Source: Camelus bactrianus
Taxonomy: Eukaryota > Chordata > Mammalia > Artiodactyla > Camelidae
Length of the DNA stretch: 64,000 bases
Assembly: GCF_048773025.1 (NCBI RefSeq)
Contig: NC_133559.1
Coordinates: forward strand, 16,460,501-16,524,500
Direction of reading: 5' to 3'
The notes beneath the pieces are model-generated. The model did no database searches, was not told the DNA's origin, and worked only from the letters and a program-made list of their open reading frames with translations. Below are positions 1 through 9,312 of the stretch, piece by piece. A program made the translations under genes and the position numbers. Numbering within the stretch: position 1 is the stretch's first letter; every line of letters starts with the position of its first letter.

Positions 1-491
1 AAAAGGGTTAGAAAGTCAGACAGTCAGTACTACTCAGCCACAAGAAAGAATAAAATAATGCCATTTGCAGCCACATGGATGGACCTGGAGATCATCACAT
101 TAAGTGAAGTAAACCAGAAAAAGAAAAATACCATATAATATCACTTATATGTGAAATCTAAAAAAAAAAATGACCTAAATGAACTTATTTACAAAACAGA
201 AACAGATTCACATAGGAAACAATCTTATGGTTACCAGGGGGAAAGAGGGTGGGGAGGGATAAATTGGGAGTTTGGGATTTGCAGATACTAACTACTATAT
301 AAAAAATAGATAAACAGCAAGGTCCTACTGTATAGCACAGGGAACTATATTCAGTATGTTGTAATAACCTACAATAAAAAATAATATGGAAAGGAATATA
401 TATACATATAAGTGAATCACTGTGCTGTACACCAGAGACTAACACTACATTGTAAACTGACTAAACTTCAATTAAAAGAAAAAAGAAAAAA
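1..491 (+). mobile_element. LINE-1 3' end (ORF2 C terminus plus 3' UTR)
   Basis: Bases 28-138 translate to the characteristic end of L1 ORF2, including YYSATRKNKIMPFAATWMDL and then LSEVNQKKK, followed by a stop at 136-138. After this comes the artiodactyl-type L1 3' UTR with 'aaggtcctactgtatagcac', 'gctgtacaccagagact' and an A-rich tail near 480-491. The element enters from outside the window, so its 5' extent is unknown. The UTR shares blocks with the fragments at 33841, 40877 and 45622, so these are probably one L1 lineage active in camelid ancestors. It lies downstream of CD247 exon 6, in the intron before exon 7. Confidence 0.88.
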
Positions 492-1433
492 CCATAAAGT
501 CAGGCTGTCAGCAGTGGCCTTCCTGCCCAAGGGCCCTACTTGAGGGGCGCCCAGAGAGGAAGAGATGACTGTCCCCCAGCCAGCACCCCTGCCCCCGGGA
601 GAGAAGGGTCCTCGGGCCACTGGTCAGACCTTGGCCTCTGCAGAGTAAGGTGAGGCCCGGTTCTGCCCAGGCCCAGGCTTGCTCTGCCCAACTCAGATCC
701 TCCCAGGCATCAGATTCTTGGATCTGGTCCACATGGGAGTTGCCCACATGGCCCACTGCTTGGAATTAAACGAGCTTCCCTGATGCTCTCAAAATTCTCG
801 GCTAGTCATCAACGCTCCCTGGGAACGGCACCTACATCGTGGGGACAAGCTCGGACGTACAGCCCACTCCCATCCTGGCTTCCCTATTCACCGGCTGCGT
901 GGCCGTGGGTAAGTTACTGCACCTCCTGTGCCTGGCAGGGCACACTTCTCACTGGGTTATTGTGGGAGTTACAGGAGACCATCTGTCTGGTAAAGCACTG
1001 ACCAGGCCAGCTTCACAGGCATGTCACCAATGCAGTGACACAGGGGTCAAATTTAGAGGGGTTCAATGCTCTGTTCTCACTTTTTAGAAATTCTCAGTCA
1101 TTTATGAACAAGGGCCCCTGCCATTCCAAGTGCAGATGATAATGACTGTTATTAATGGTGACAGATTTGACCTGTTTTTGCAAAGCACAGGCATCTTAGA
1201 ATCTAACTTGGTTTTCACTCCTTAAAGGGCATCAGCCCTTCCGTAGTACCTTACATACTATCCAGTGGGCGAGAGCTGGACTAACCTCTGCCTCTGCCAG
1301 CCACCACATGGGCTTTTGCAGGTGATCAGAGGAAGGGGTGGGACTGGAGGCCTGTGGCAGGGTATCTGGAAACTTCTCTGGAGCAACCCCTACACCACCC
1401 AATCCTTGGGGATTAAGAAAGAGCAATGCTCAC
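492..1433 (-). other. CD247: CD247 intron 6, partial
   Basis: Unique-looking sequence between the L1 3' end and exon 6. It begins at the exon 6 donor (GTGAGC read on the minus strand from 1433). I searched by eye for exons 7 and 8 (motifs RGKGHDGLYQ and STATKDTYDALHMQALPPR) and did not find them, so they should lie outside the window to the left. Nothing else recognisable is present. Confidence 0.75.
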
Positions 1434-1490
1434 CTCGCTTTTCATCCCGATCTCGCTGTAGGCCTCCGCCATCTTGTCTTTTCGCAGCTC
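1434..1490 (-). CDS. CD247: CD247 exon 6 (ITAM2, second half)
   Basis: Fifty-seven bases coding for ELRKDKMAEAYSEIGMKSE, read from 1490 down to 1434. Together with the YN at the end of exon 5 it makes ITAM2, YNEL followed by YSEI. Phosphorylation of both tyrosines by LCK creates the docking site for the tandem SH2 domains of ZAP-70. The acceptor is CTCTAG before 1490 and the donor is GTGAGC after 1434. The codon phase is 0 at both ends, which keeps the frame with exon 5. From memory the human exon reads ELQKDKMAEAYSEIGMKGE, so two residues differ (Q to R, G to S). Both ITAM tyrosines and the +3 hydrophobic residues are intact. Confidence 0.96.
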
Positions 1491-2314
1491 CTAGAGAAGA
1501 GGGTGCGAGACACTGGTTTTACCAACTAACGTAGAAAACTGTGGGCTCTCCTACAAGAGGAAGCTTCTGGATTCCCAACTTGGTCAGGAGTTGCAGGGGA
1601 GGCTTCCACAATCAAGGCTCCAGGCCTTATTCACACAAACATCTTTGCCAACAACCAGCTCCAACTCCATCCTCCTCAGCCCATTGGAACATTCTCTGAG
1701 CTGCCAGCCCTTTGCACGGAGCTGAAAAACTCAGGTTAGGTTCAAAAAGATAAGATGTGGAGTCCTAGCTAAAGGACACGCATGTTGGACAATGCAAGGG
1801 CTCACTGGGAGCTCCAGAATCATCTAGAGTTAGTTGTGTCTTTACACAGCCAGCACCATAAGCGATGGGTCAGCCAACTGCAGGACGGAAAGCGGGGTAG
1901 CTCTCCTTACAGCAGGTCACCGCCTACAACGTCCCTTTTGTGGCAGCCCCAGATCAACATCCAGGATGGTGAGGCTGACTTTCCAATGAGAGGCGAGACT
2001 CAGGGGATAACTCCAGCCCTAAGGAACAGGAGCCCCTCAGAGGGGCTTCCCCAGCCTGATGTTGCTGTCCCCCTAGGGGGTCCCCACCGGGCTTATCAAG
2101 GGAACTCCAACAGCAGGGAGGGAAGGCAAGCCAAGGGGCCTTCTGACAAGCAGCCGCTGCAGGCAGCAAGCAGGGGAGGCATTATCTGGCCCAGGGAAGT
2201 GATGACCAAGCCAGGCAAAGACCACGGAGTAGGGAACAAAGCCTTCATCCAGGGCCCTCCTCCAGCCCTACCCGCCAACTTTCCAAGGGAGAATGTGACA
2301 CCTCCTCTACTCAC
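1491..2314 (-). other. CD247: CD247 intron 5
   Basis: Intron between exons 5 and 6, 824 bases, GT-AG (GTGAGT donor at 2314, TAG acceptor at 1491). It is moderately GC-rich and no transposon is recognisable. A long open frame on the opposite strand (1782-2654) crosses it but resembles no protein and runs antisense through exon 5. Confidence 0.85.
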
Positions 2315-2350
2315 ATTGTACACGATGTCCTGGGGGTTCTTCCTCCTCTG
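2315..2350 (-). CDS. CD247: CD247 exon 5 (basic linker and first ITAM2 tyrosine)
   Basis: Thirty-six bases coding for QRRKNPQDIVYN, followed by donor GTGAGT at 2314. The acceptor is a tandem CAG-CAG: using the first CAG (ending at 2351) includes the Q codon, and using the second (ending at 2348) starts the exon at 2347 and drops it. Human CD247 is known to make two isoforms that differ by exactly this glutamine. The QRRK stretch belongs to a basic-rich membrane-contact segment between ITAM1 and ITAM2. From memory the human sequence is QRRKNPQEGLYN, so E-G-L is replaced by D-I-V just before the ITAM tyrosine. Confidence 0.96.
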
Positions 2351-2662
2351 CTGGGAGAGACAAGGGGGAGAAGTTAGAGGTGGAGAAACAGGAACCCAGG
2401 CCAGGAGAGCTGCAGCACCCTCCCCATGCCCCGCGGCCCCACACCCTCTGTGGGCTCTGCCATCAGCCTGTCCCCTCCCTGTGGGGCAACGGGAAACAGG
2501 GCCTCCCCCTGTCCTCACGCCCAGGCCTCTCACATTACAGTGGAGGGTAGTGGCAGAGTGTGGCAGAGTGCCTAGGAGTCCTCTCCTCACTGCCCGGCTG
2601 AGCCCTTACACACACTCACACCCTCTCATCACACACAGGTGCAGAGACAGTTAAGGCCCTAC
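2351..2662 (-). other. CD247: CD247 intron 4
   Basis: Intron of 312 bases between exon 4 (donor GTAGGG at 2662) and exon 5 (tandem CAG-CAG acceptor). No repeats seen. The polypyrimidine character before the acceptor is modest, consistent with a short vertebrate intron. Confidence 0.85.
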
Positions 2663-2743
2663 CGGTTTCCCTCCCATTTCAGGGTCCAGGCCCCCTCTCT
2701 TATCCAAAACGGCATACTCCTCCCTTCGTCCCAGATTGAGCTC
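2663..2743 (-). CDS. CD247: CD247 exon 4 (ITAM1 body)
   Basis: Eighty-one bases, 27 codons, beginning [18 protein letters not shown] and ending DPEMGGKP. The acceptor is TTTTAG before 2743 and the donor GTAGGG after 2663; phase is 0 at both ends. Joined to YN from exon 3 it gives ITAM1, YNEL-x7-YAVL, a ZAP-70 docking site after LCK phosphorylation. Compared with human ([18 protein letters not shown], from memory) the residue after the second ITAM tyrosine is A instead of D, and RRGR has become RGGL. That removes two positive charges from the basic cluster. The frame is open and all signature residues are present, so this is a functional exon with lineage changes. Confidence 0.96.
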
Positions 2744-3309
2744 CTAAAACAGAGAGAAAAGCATCAGAGACCAGAAAGAGAAGCTCAGGAGGATGGGGCT
2801 GGCTGGACTGGGAGACCCCTCTGGGTGGTGGCTCACAAAGGAAAGAGCAGGGGCTGGGAGATTCATGGGGTACCATCATCTCCAAGAACATCTCAAAGAA
2901 CATGCGTTACCATGCGGGGGACAGGGGAAAGCGGTGATCATCGGTTCGACCAAAGTCCCATTGCACGGGGAGATCGCTTCCCTACCGCAGGGAAGATTTT
3001 AGACGTTCCTTCTCCACCCCCATCGCTTCTGGCCTATGAAACCGCGGAGCAGGCACTACACCAAGTAGGCGCCTTCCGTGCATCAAATCGCTAGTGCGTG
3101 GCATCCTCGCAGTAACCCCACGAGGCAGGCACGCTGACTATCCCCGTTTTACGGGTTAGGAAACTGAGCCCCAGGGAGGTTAAGACGACTTGCAGGGCTG
3201 GCAGCCGTGGACCAGACGTACAGCCGAGCCCCTGGCCTCTGTCTTCCCCACGCCCCAGCTGCGGGCTGCACTTGCTCTCGGCGGGGCTCCACGGGAGAGG
3301 CAGACTTAC
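2744..3309 (-). other. CD247: CD247 intron 3
   Basis: Intron of 566 bases, donor GTAAGT at 3309 and acceptor TTTTAG at 2744. It contains a MIR fragment at about 3075-3205 and the outer edge of the CpG island. No further exon is visible. Confidence 0.85.
3075..3205 (-). repeat. MIR SINE, antisense fragment
   Basis: The plus strand shows the reverse-complement MIR pattern: 'cgcagtaaccccacgaggcagg', then 'ccccgttttacgggttaggaaactgag', then an 'aggttaag' block. This is an ancient eutherian tRNA-derived SINE fragment inside CD247 intron 3. Confidence 0.7.
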
Positions 3310-3780
3310 GTTGTAGACCTGGTTCTGGCCCTGCTGGTAGGCGGCGACGTCCGCGCTCCCGCTGAACTGGATGGAGAAGCGGGGAGAGAGCGCGTTACGC
3401 CCCGCGCACGCAGCCTCGCCCCGCTCCTCGACGGCCAACGGCGCGCGCCCTGCCTGCCGCGGCTGGGCCCCTGCGGGGGCCGGTGGTGTGGGGGCCCCCT
3501 TTTCTGATCTCAAGTGTTCTTTCTCCTCCCAGGGGTCAAGTGCAGATACGGCGTCGGCCCCCAGCACCCGCTGCGATTTCTTCTCCCCCGCCCGCGGCCT
3601 CGCGCGTGCGCAGAAGCGCCAGAAGCACCGGGCTCGCGGGCCTCGCCCCCGGGTTCCGGGAAGTTCTCCAGGCCCCGCCCTCCGGGGCTCGGGGGACGAC
3701 GGTGGCTGCGCAAGGTCCCACCTCCTATCTCTACTCCGCCTCAGGGTGCTTTCCGTGCTGCGCTGGGTCGCGCCAGCTTA
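3306..3780. promoter_or_regulatory. Intragenic CpG island over CD247 exon 3
   Basis: Roughly 475 bases with very dense CpG (about 50 counted by eye) and high GC. Runs such as 'ggcgcgcgccc', 'cgcgcgtgcgcag' and 'cgcggcct' occur. The island covers all of exon 3 and the adjoining part of intron 2, far from the expected CD247 promoter at exon 1. It could be an orphan CpG island, an alternative or antisense promoter, or a GC-biased segment near the 3' end of the gene. I see no TATA box and no convincing first exon, so promoter activity is only an inference. Confidence 0.65.
3310..3366 (-). CDS. CD247: CD247 exon 3 (juxtamembrane segment)
   Basis: Fifty-seven bases coding for FSGSADVAAYQQGQNQVYN, read from 3366 to 3310. 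It follows the transmembrane exon directly and ends with YN, the start of ITAM1. The acceptor is ATCCAG before 3366 and the donor GTAAGT after 3310; phase 0 at both ends. From memory the human exon is FSRSADAPAYQQGQNQLYN, so one arginine of the membrane-binding juxtamembrane basic stretch is replaced by G. The exon sits wholly inside a CpG island, which is unusual for an internal exon of this gene and explains its high CpG codon content (GCG, GAC GTC GCC GCC). Confidence 0.96.
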
Positions 3781-4564
3781 ATGTCCCGAGGACCTGGCCC
3801 AGGCACATCGCCTCGCTCGATTTTCAGTTCATGCCGCCTCAGGTGAACTCCAGGGGCTTAGCGATTCAGAGCATTGGGAGCCACCTGAGAGATCACCTAG
3901 AACAACGTCGTTCAGACTTAAGAAAATCAGTAAGGCTCTGTTCTTTATAACAAAATCTTTTTGCCAAACTCCAAAATCAAAAGGAGAAATGGATTGAGGC
4001 ACGGGAAGTGATAATGACTTGAGTTTCCTGTCCCAGAAGTCCTTCCACCCTCTGCCCAGGCCATGGCCACCCGCAGCCCCAGCCCCTCCAAGAAATCCAG
4101 GGTCCGCAGGGGCACCAAGTGAAAACCCAGGCTCTGGGCCAACCCTCCCATGTACTGATGAGGAAGCGGAGGTTTCTAGAGAAAGGCTGGCAGGGCCTGG
4201 GTCAGCAACTGGACAGCAGGCTCTGGAAAGGGACCACAGGTCCCCACCTCCCTGTTCTTCACTGCCCGAAGCATAACCCCCTCTCTTGCTGGCAGAGCCC
4301 CTGCCCTGGGATGCTTTGATCCTCTGGCTCCTCACTAAGGCACCAGCACCAGGCTTGCCTTCCCACTCTGTCCAGCTCAGCCGGATACCACCCCCCACTT
4401 CCGCAGCCCACCCAGTGCTCACACTTGGCTGGTCCCTGCTTTGCCCATGGACACCAAGTCTCAGGTACCACCTAAGCTTGAGGCTTTCCAAGACCAAGTC
4501 CCATCTGAACATTCACTGAGTTGGGGAGCCCATGCCCTCCCCCCCAGAGCCCAGTGGTACCCAC
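3367..4564 (-). other. CD247: CD247 intron 2
   Basis: Intron of 1,198 bases, donor GTGGGT at 4564 and acceptor CAG at 3367. Its exon-3-proximal third is the CpG island. The remainder is unique-looking sequence without a repeat I can name. Confidence 0.85.
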
Positions 4565-4668
4565 CTTCGCTCTCAGGAACAGAGCAGTGATAACGACGCC
4601 ATAGATGAAGAGGATCCCATCCAACAGGTAGCAGAGTTTGGGATCGAGCAGGCCGAAGGTCTGTGCCG
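4565..4668 (-). CDS. CD247: CD247 exon 2 (ectodomain end and transmembrane helix)
   Basis: This exon of 104 bases has two bases completing a split codon from exon 1 and then 34 codons: [25 protein letters not shown] and [11 protein letters not shown]3 zeta is a disulphide-linked homodimer that assembles with TCR alpha-beta and CD3 gamma, delta and epsilon at the plasma membrane. The cysteine of LCY forms the inter-chain disulphide. The aspartate of LLDG inside the helix contacts a TCR transmembrane arginine. Both are present. The acceptor is GACACAG before 4668 and the donor GTGGGT after 4565; the phase joins exon 3 exactly. Human has VILTALFLRVK (from memory) where this has [11 protein letters not shown]. 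Exon 1, with the signal peptide, is not in view. Confidence 0.97.
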
Positions 4669-5344
4669 CTGTGTCAGGAGATGAGATTGGTCAACCAGGT
4701 AGCCCAGGTGGTGCAACATGTCCCCACAACCCCGAGGGGGCCATGACTGGTCAAGGAAATCATGACAGGGGACTGGATCCATTCTCCATACCCCTCTGAC
4801 CACAACCACTCTTCTACCCACTGGGACCAGCCCCTGGGAAAACCTAGCCTGCCCTAACAACCTAGTGCCCCAACATGGCACCTGGTGGGGCCATGAGCTC
4901 TGGAAGACAGGAGCGAGGCAGAAACCAGATGGGAAGGGGAAACTGTCCGATGCCCACAGGACTGCTATTTAGGGCATGGGAGCCCAGCTGGCTGTGAGCA
5001 CCATCTGAACCACACAGTCTGGACTCCTCTGTAAGATGCCCACCTCTGGATGAGTGGTACCACCACGGGGATTAGGGTCTGTGGCTCCCTAAGGCTTACC
5101 CACAGGCGGAGAACGGGACTGATGTTCAAAAGAGATGATTTCAATCTCTTAATTTCAACTTAATTAGGACTGTGAGAACCTGGGTTAACTCTTCCTTCCT
5201 GACTCCCTGCTTCCTCAGTGTCAGGCACTGAGCAGTGGGATCTGGTGCTGGGCTTCCCTCCCCTGGGCCCTGAGGGGTCTCATGAGATGAGGTGCTTTGG
5301 TGGTCCCCCCTCCACTCTTGAACCTGGCAATCTCCCTGCTCACC

Positions 5345-5660
5345 AGTCCTAGTTCCAAATCCTCAGCCTCATCCCTCCCTCTCTGCTCCCCTCCCCCACA
5401 CTTGTCATTCCCAGGACACACCTTGCTCTTGCAGACTGCCTCTGTCCCCTCTATGTAGTCTCTCCCTGCAATACAACCATCTGATGCAGCCTACAAAATG
5501 CTGCTCAGAGGTCCCCTCTGTTTAGGCTGTTCCACCCCACATTGCCAAGGAACCCCTAATCCCTACTGCCATAATAGCCTTTGTCAAACTATAGTATGCA
5601 TATTTAATTGGCACTGGCATTGGAATGCAATCTGGTTGAGGAAGGGGGTACAATAAATAA
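5345..5660 (+). repeat. L2 LINE-like 3' fragment
   Basis: The block has the pyrimidine-rich drift typical of old L2 3' ends ('cttgctcttgcagactgcctctgtcccc', 'ttgccaaggaacccctaatccc', then 'ggttgagg'). No intact L2 terminal repeat is visible, so the assignment is tentative. Confidence 0.35.
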
Positions 5661-5889
5661 AAGCATTTTTATTTGAAATCTTACTGCACTGTGAGTGAGG
5701 AGACACATATTTTAGTCTAGACTGTTCTTTCTACCAGGCAAGTGTGCGGAAATCCAAGCTGTAAAACGGGGCATAGTACACGGCTCACTCCGCCCCTGCC
5801 TGGTATTGATAGGAGCAGAGGTCCCGCGGCCGCCTCCTCTCCCGAGGCCGGGGCGCCCTCTGTTGGCCGCCTGCAGGCCTACGTCGGGG

Positions 5890-6010
5890 CTAAGAGAATG
5901 GATTGCGTGCACTTGAACGCTGCCTTATCCTTACTAGCTATGTGACTTGGAGCGAGTTATTTATCCTAAGTCAGCTGCCTCTTCTCTTGACCGGGGTGAA
6001 AACTGCCACA
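5890..6010 (+). repeat. MIR SINE fragment
   Basis: MIR core pattern 'actagctatgtgacttggagcgagttatttatcc' followed by 'ctgcctcttctcttgaccggggtgaaaactg'. Diverged and truncated at both ends. Confidence 0.6.
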
Positions 6011-6145
6011 TTTCTTTAGTGTTCACTCCGTAGCAGACACTGCTTTGATGTAACAACTTGTCAGATCCTCGCAACAGCACCACACGGACACGGAGGCACG
6101 GAGAACCTCAGCTTTAGCCAGGAGCACGCGCAGCAAGTGGGAGGC
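6010..6145 (-). repeat. MIR SINE, antisense fragment
   Basis: Reverse-complement MIR-like order 'gtgttcactccgtagcagacactg', 'tcagatcctcgcaaca' and 'cggaggcacgg'. It abuts another MIR in the opposite orientation, making an imperfect inverted pair of old SINEs. Confidence 0.5.
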
Positions 6146-7218
6146 AGCCCTGGACTGCCCCCCGCAGCGTGTCTCCCCTCCCTTTCCCCTCCTCCCCTGG
6201 GCCCAGCCCTGCCCATTCTCCTGCAGGAGCAGCGCTTTGGCTTCTCCTGCACGCCTGGGAGCGGGTTAGTCAAGGCTGCCCCAGAGTCCCGCCCCGGCAA
6301 TCCCTCTGTCCTCAAACCTTTGGCTCCCTCCCTAACTCAGGACTCCTGCTGGCCCCAGGCAATGATCTCTGTAAACTTCTCAGTCCCTGCTCAGACACCA
6401 TCAACCTCTCAGTCTTTCTGAGCAAAGTCCAGCCCTGACCTAGCAGTTCAGATCCAGTCCCTACCGCGCCTTCTCCCCACACAGCCCGGCTCCTCGGGCT
6501 CCACCCTCCTGCCCTCCCTCTGGCTGGTTCCTCTTCCTGCCCTGCGGTTGCTAGCACCACCCGCTCCACTCAACAACTGCTGGAATGGGACTCCCGTCAC
6601 TGCCACAGCCCCTAGTGAGAATGCATTGTGCTGATGGAGGTGCCAGAGCTTGTCTCCCAAATTGCAGTGTACAGACAGCCTGTGTTGGGTGACCAGAACC
6701 TGCTCCATCCAGGCTGCCAGCACTGGATTACAATGGCTGCACCTTCATTCATGGCTCATCCTCCACACCACCATCAGAGCACTGAGCCCAGGGGAGACAT
6801 TCACTAAACAGAGGGAACTTTCAGGGATGATGCCAGGGCCCCTCCCACCCAAGGTTGGCCTGCCCTCTGGCCCTGAGGGAGCGCCAGAAGCCCCCACTGA
6901 CCGAAGGTGGGAGTCTGAACGTCTCTAGGAGACAAGCCAGCCCCCCAGCAAAGGCCACCAAAGCTGGGGTGATTATTTTTTTTTTCTTTTAGGACTGGAG
7001 AGGAGGTGTCAGCAGCGATTTATGGAGGTGGTTGAGATTCAGAAAAAGGGTTGGGAGAAAATCGCTCAGTTGCCTGTCACATAAAATGAGAACAGAAAAA
7101 TTACTGGACAGTAAATTTAGAACAAATAAGAAGAAATATTTCTTGGTGTTGTGCAGAACCAGCATGGCGGGGGTGGCGGGGATTGAGAGCCTCCCCAGAG
7201 ATAAGTAATAGGGGCAAG

Positions 7219-7240
7219 TTTTCTTTCTTTCTTTCTTTCT
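7219..7240 (+). repeat. (TTTC)n microsatellite
   Basis: About five uninterrupted TTTC units in CD247 intron 1. Short, and probably only modestly polymorphic. Confidence 0.85.
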
Positions 7241-7499
7241 AAAGAGCAGCATGATTTTATGACCAGTGACAAGCATGCTGTATGTGGTTTGGTCGAGGAG
7301 AGGCTATTAATCGCTATGCACTTCCCAGCGTAGGGACTCTCTCTCTCCCTAGTCCAGCTGTGTCTGTGCTGGGAGGGATAGGCCTGAGGAAGGCAGTGAT
7401 AGTCCAGAAAGTTCCTTGGAGGGACCCAGGACCTAATTCAATTACGTGATTAAGTAAATATTTATTGGACTTCTGCCTGATGTCAGAGAATGTTGAAAT

Positions 7500-7690
7500 A
7501 GAAAGAGCCCTGGACTGGGTGTCAGGTGGGTTTAGTCCTTCCCCTGCCACTAGGTAGCTGTGTGGTCTTGGACAAGTCACTTCACCAGTCTGTGCCTCAG
7601 TTTCTCCATCTGTAAAACAGTGGATAATCTTATCTACCTTAAGGGTGTGGTGAGAATCAAGTAAGAGAACGTATTCGTGGGTGTTTCTGT
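7500..7690 (+). repeat. MIR SINE, well preserved
   Basis: Contains 'ccactaggtagctgtgtggtcttggacaagtcacttc', 'tgcctcagtttctccatctgtaaaacagtggat' and 'ggtgagaatcaagtaagag', in the order of the MIR consensus. Confidence 0.85.
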
Positions 7691-8104
7691 AAGTTTCCTT
7701 CATAAGGACAATGATGTCTAACATTTCGGTAGGGTCTTCCGAGTCCCTGCCTTCATGGGGTTTATGGCTTAGCTTAAGAGGCCAGGCCCAGAGTGGAGGG
7801 GCTTCCCTTGAACAGCAGACAGCTTTCCAAGATGCCAGCTCAAAGGTACAAATCATAGACACTCCCAGGAGTCCAGCTTCTTCCTTGCCCCCTCCACCCC
7901 CAAGGCAGAGACCTGTTCGCCTCTTTCCCTGAGCCACTTGTGCATCTTGTTTCTGCATTCAATTTAAAAGACAGGCATTTGATGGGGTTATATGGTGGCT
8001 GTTTTCCTATCCACCTGGAGAAGTGGTTTTATCTCATGCGCCTCCTGTCCCCCACCCCAGATCCACAGCACCAGGAGAACCCCAGTGTTTGAACAAGTAC
8101 CCAG

Positions 8105-8265
8105 ATACTGATTGAGGGTTCTCACACAGACCCTGAATCCTGGCTGCATATGTGAATCACCCCCCAACCCCCCAAGTTCTCATTTAATTGGTCCGGGGTG
8201 GGGTCTGGGTATGAGCATGGGCTGGTGCCCGGCAGGGTTGAGATGCAGAGCTGTAACATCACTCG
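8105..8265 (+). repeat. hAT-type MITE-like fragment (MER20-like)
   Basis: 'ctgcatatgtgaatcacc', 'ccccaagttctcatttaattggtccggggtggggtc' and 'tgggtatgagcatg' follow the order of MER20-type non-autonomous hAT elements. Ends are eroded and the family name is tentative. Confidence 0.35.
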
Positions 8266-8394
8266 TGCACAGCCTTCCATAGCAGCACAGCCACACCCTA
8301 CAACAAGTATACATTTCGCTGCCAAACAGAGACAAAGAACGAAATTAAAGCCTCAGTCTCTCATCTGCACTGTAATTTTTGTGCACTTCTGAAC

Positions 8395-8555
8395 AGCGTA
8401 TTGAACTTTTCTAAGCCTCAGTTTCCTCATCTGTAAAGTGGGGTAATAATATTCTCTGTCTCATTAGGTGGTGGTGAGGCTTAATTAAGATAATTATTAT
8501 GGGGTTCAGGACCAAGCATGTAATAAGTGCTCCATAGGTCAGCTATTGTTGTCAC
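8395..8555 (+). repeat. MIR SINE
   Basis: 'aagcctcagtttcctcatctgtaaagtggggtaataat', 'ggtggtgaggcttaattaagat' and 'gtaataagtgctccataggtcagctattgttg' match the 3' two thirds of MIR. Confidence 0.85.
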
Positions 8556-9312
8556 TGTGATTTTTTTGTCCCAAATCATCACCCATACATTTATTTGAGG
8601 GAGAAAGGGTCAAACTGTATCAGGAAATTTTAAGCCTGTTAGGACTAGGGACACTGATCTGCCTAGCTTCTGGGTGCTCCCAGCTGCACAGGTAACCAGA
8701 CCCTGCATGTGAGGTGTCACCATGAAACCAACCAGCATTTGATGAGGGGCTGTGTTCTGAGCAGTCACATGATTTCCCATTCAGGGGGTGCTGCCTGTGT
8801 ATCAGAAAAGTAGTGCTGAGGAAAACAAAGACAGAACTTAGCAATAGCTTCCCAGCCCAGGCCTGAACATGATGGTGGCCTCAGGAAAGGGGATCTCGCC
8901 CTGTTCACAAAGCAGGAACGTGGTGTTCTCAGCTGAGCTGCAGGGTGAGAGCTGGGGGTGGGATCTGACGCTGTGAGCCTTTTCCCGCCCAACTTAGGTC
9001 TCCAGGAGCTGCTCTCTGGCCCCCTGGCACCAGGCAGCTCAGCAAAACTGAGAAATAAGGGATTCTACCCCAATTTCCCAACCCCACTCCAATTTACCCA
9101 GGTCCAACAGGTGACCCAATCCACAGGACACAGCCCCAAGCCCCCTGGACCAGCACAGCAGGACAGACACATGGCAGGTATGGAACCGAAGCCCAGCTGG
9201 GCTGGAGCACACCTGGGTGCTGCTGGGTTGGAATTGTCTCGCAGGTGCTCCCAGATCAGGCCTCACTCAAGGTGGCCAGGCTGAGACAGAGCAGTTCTAT
9301 AGGTGATTCTAA

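Larger units (their letters stand above)
4669..9312 (-). other. CD247: CD247 intron 1, segment with MIR/L2 debris
   Basis: Intronic sequence beginning at the exon 2 acceptor. Besides the MIR, L2-like and hAT-like fragments listed separately, it holds only a short (TTTC)n tract at about 7219-7240. The stretches 4669-5340, 6150-7200 and 8560-9300 contain nothing I can name. The last of these may include retained 3' UTR of the MTCH1 retrocopy. Confidence 0.6.

Noticed and set aside
1782-2654. 290-codon plus-strand ORF antisense to CD247 exon 5
   Set aside because: Proline- and serine-rich, no recognisable domain, crosses CD247 introns and exon 5 on the opposite strand; explained by GC-rich composition.
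3829-4512. 227-codon minus-strand ORF in CD247 intron 2
   Set aside because: Same strand as CD247 but between confirmed exons 2 and 3, with no protein-like features and no sign of retention.
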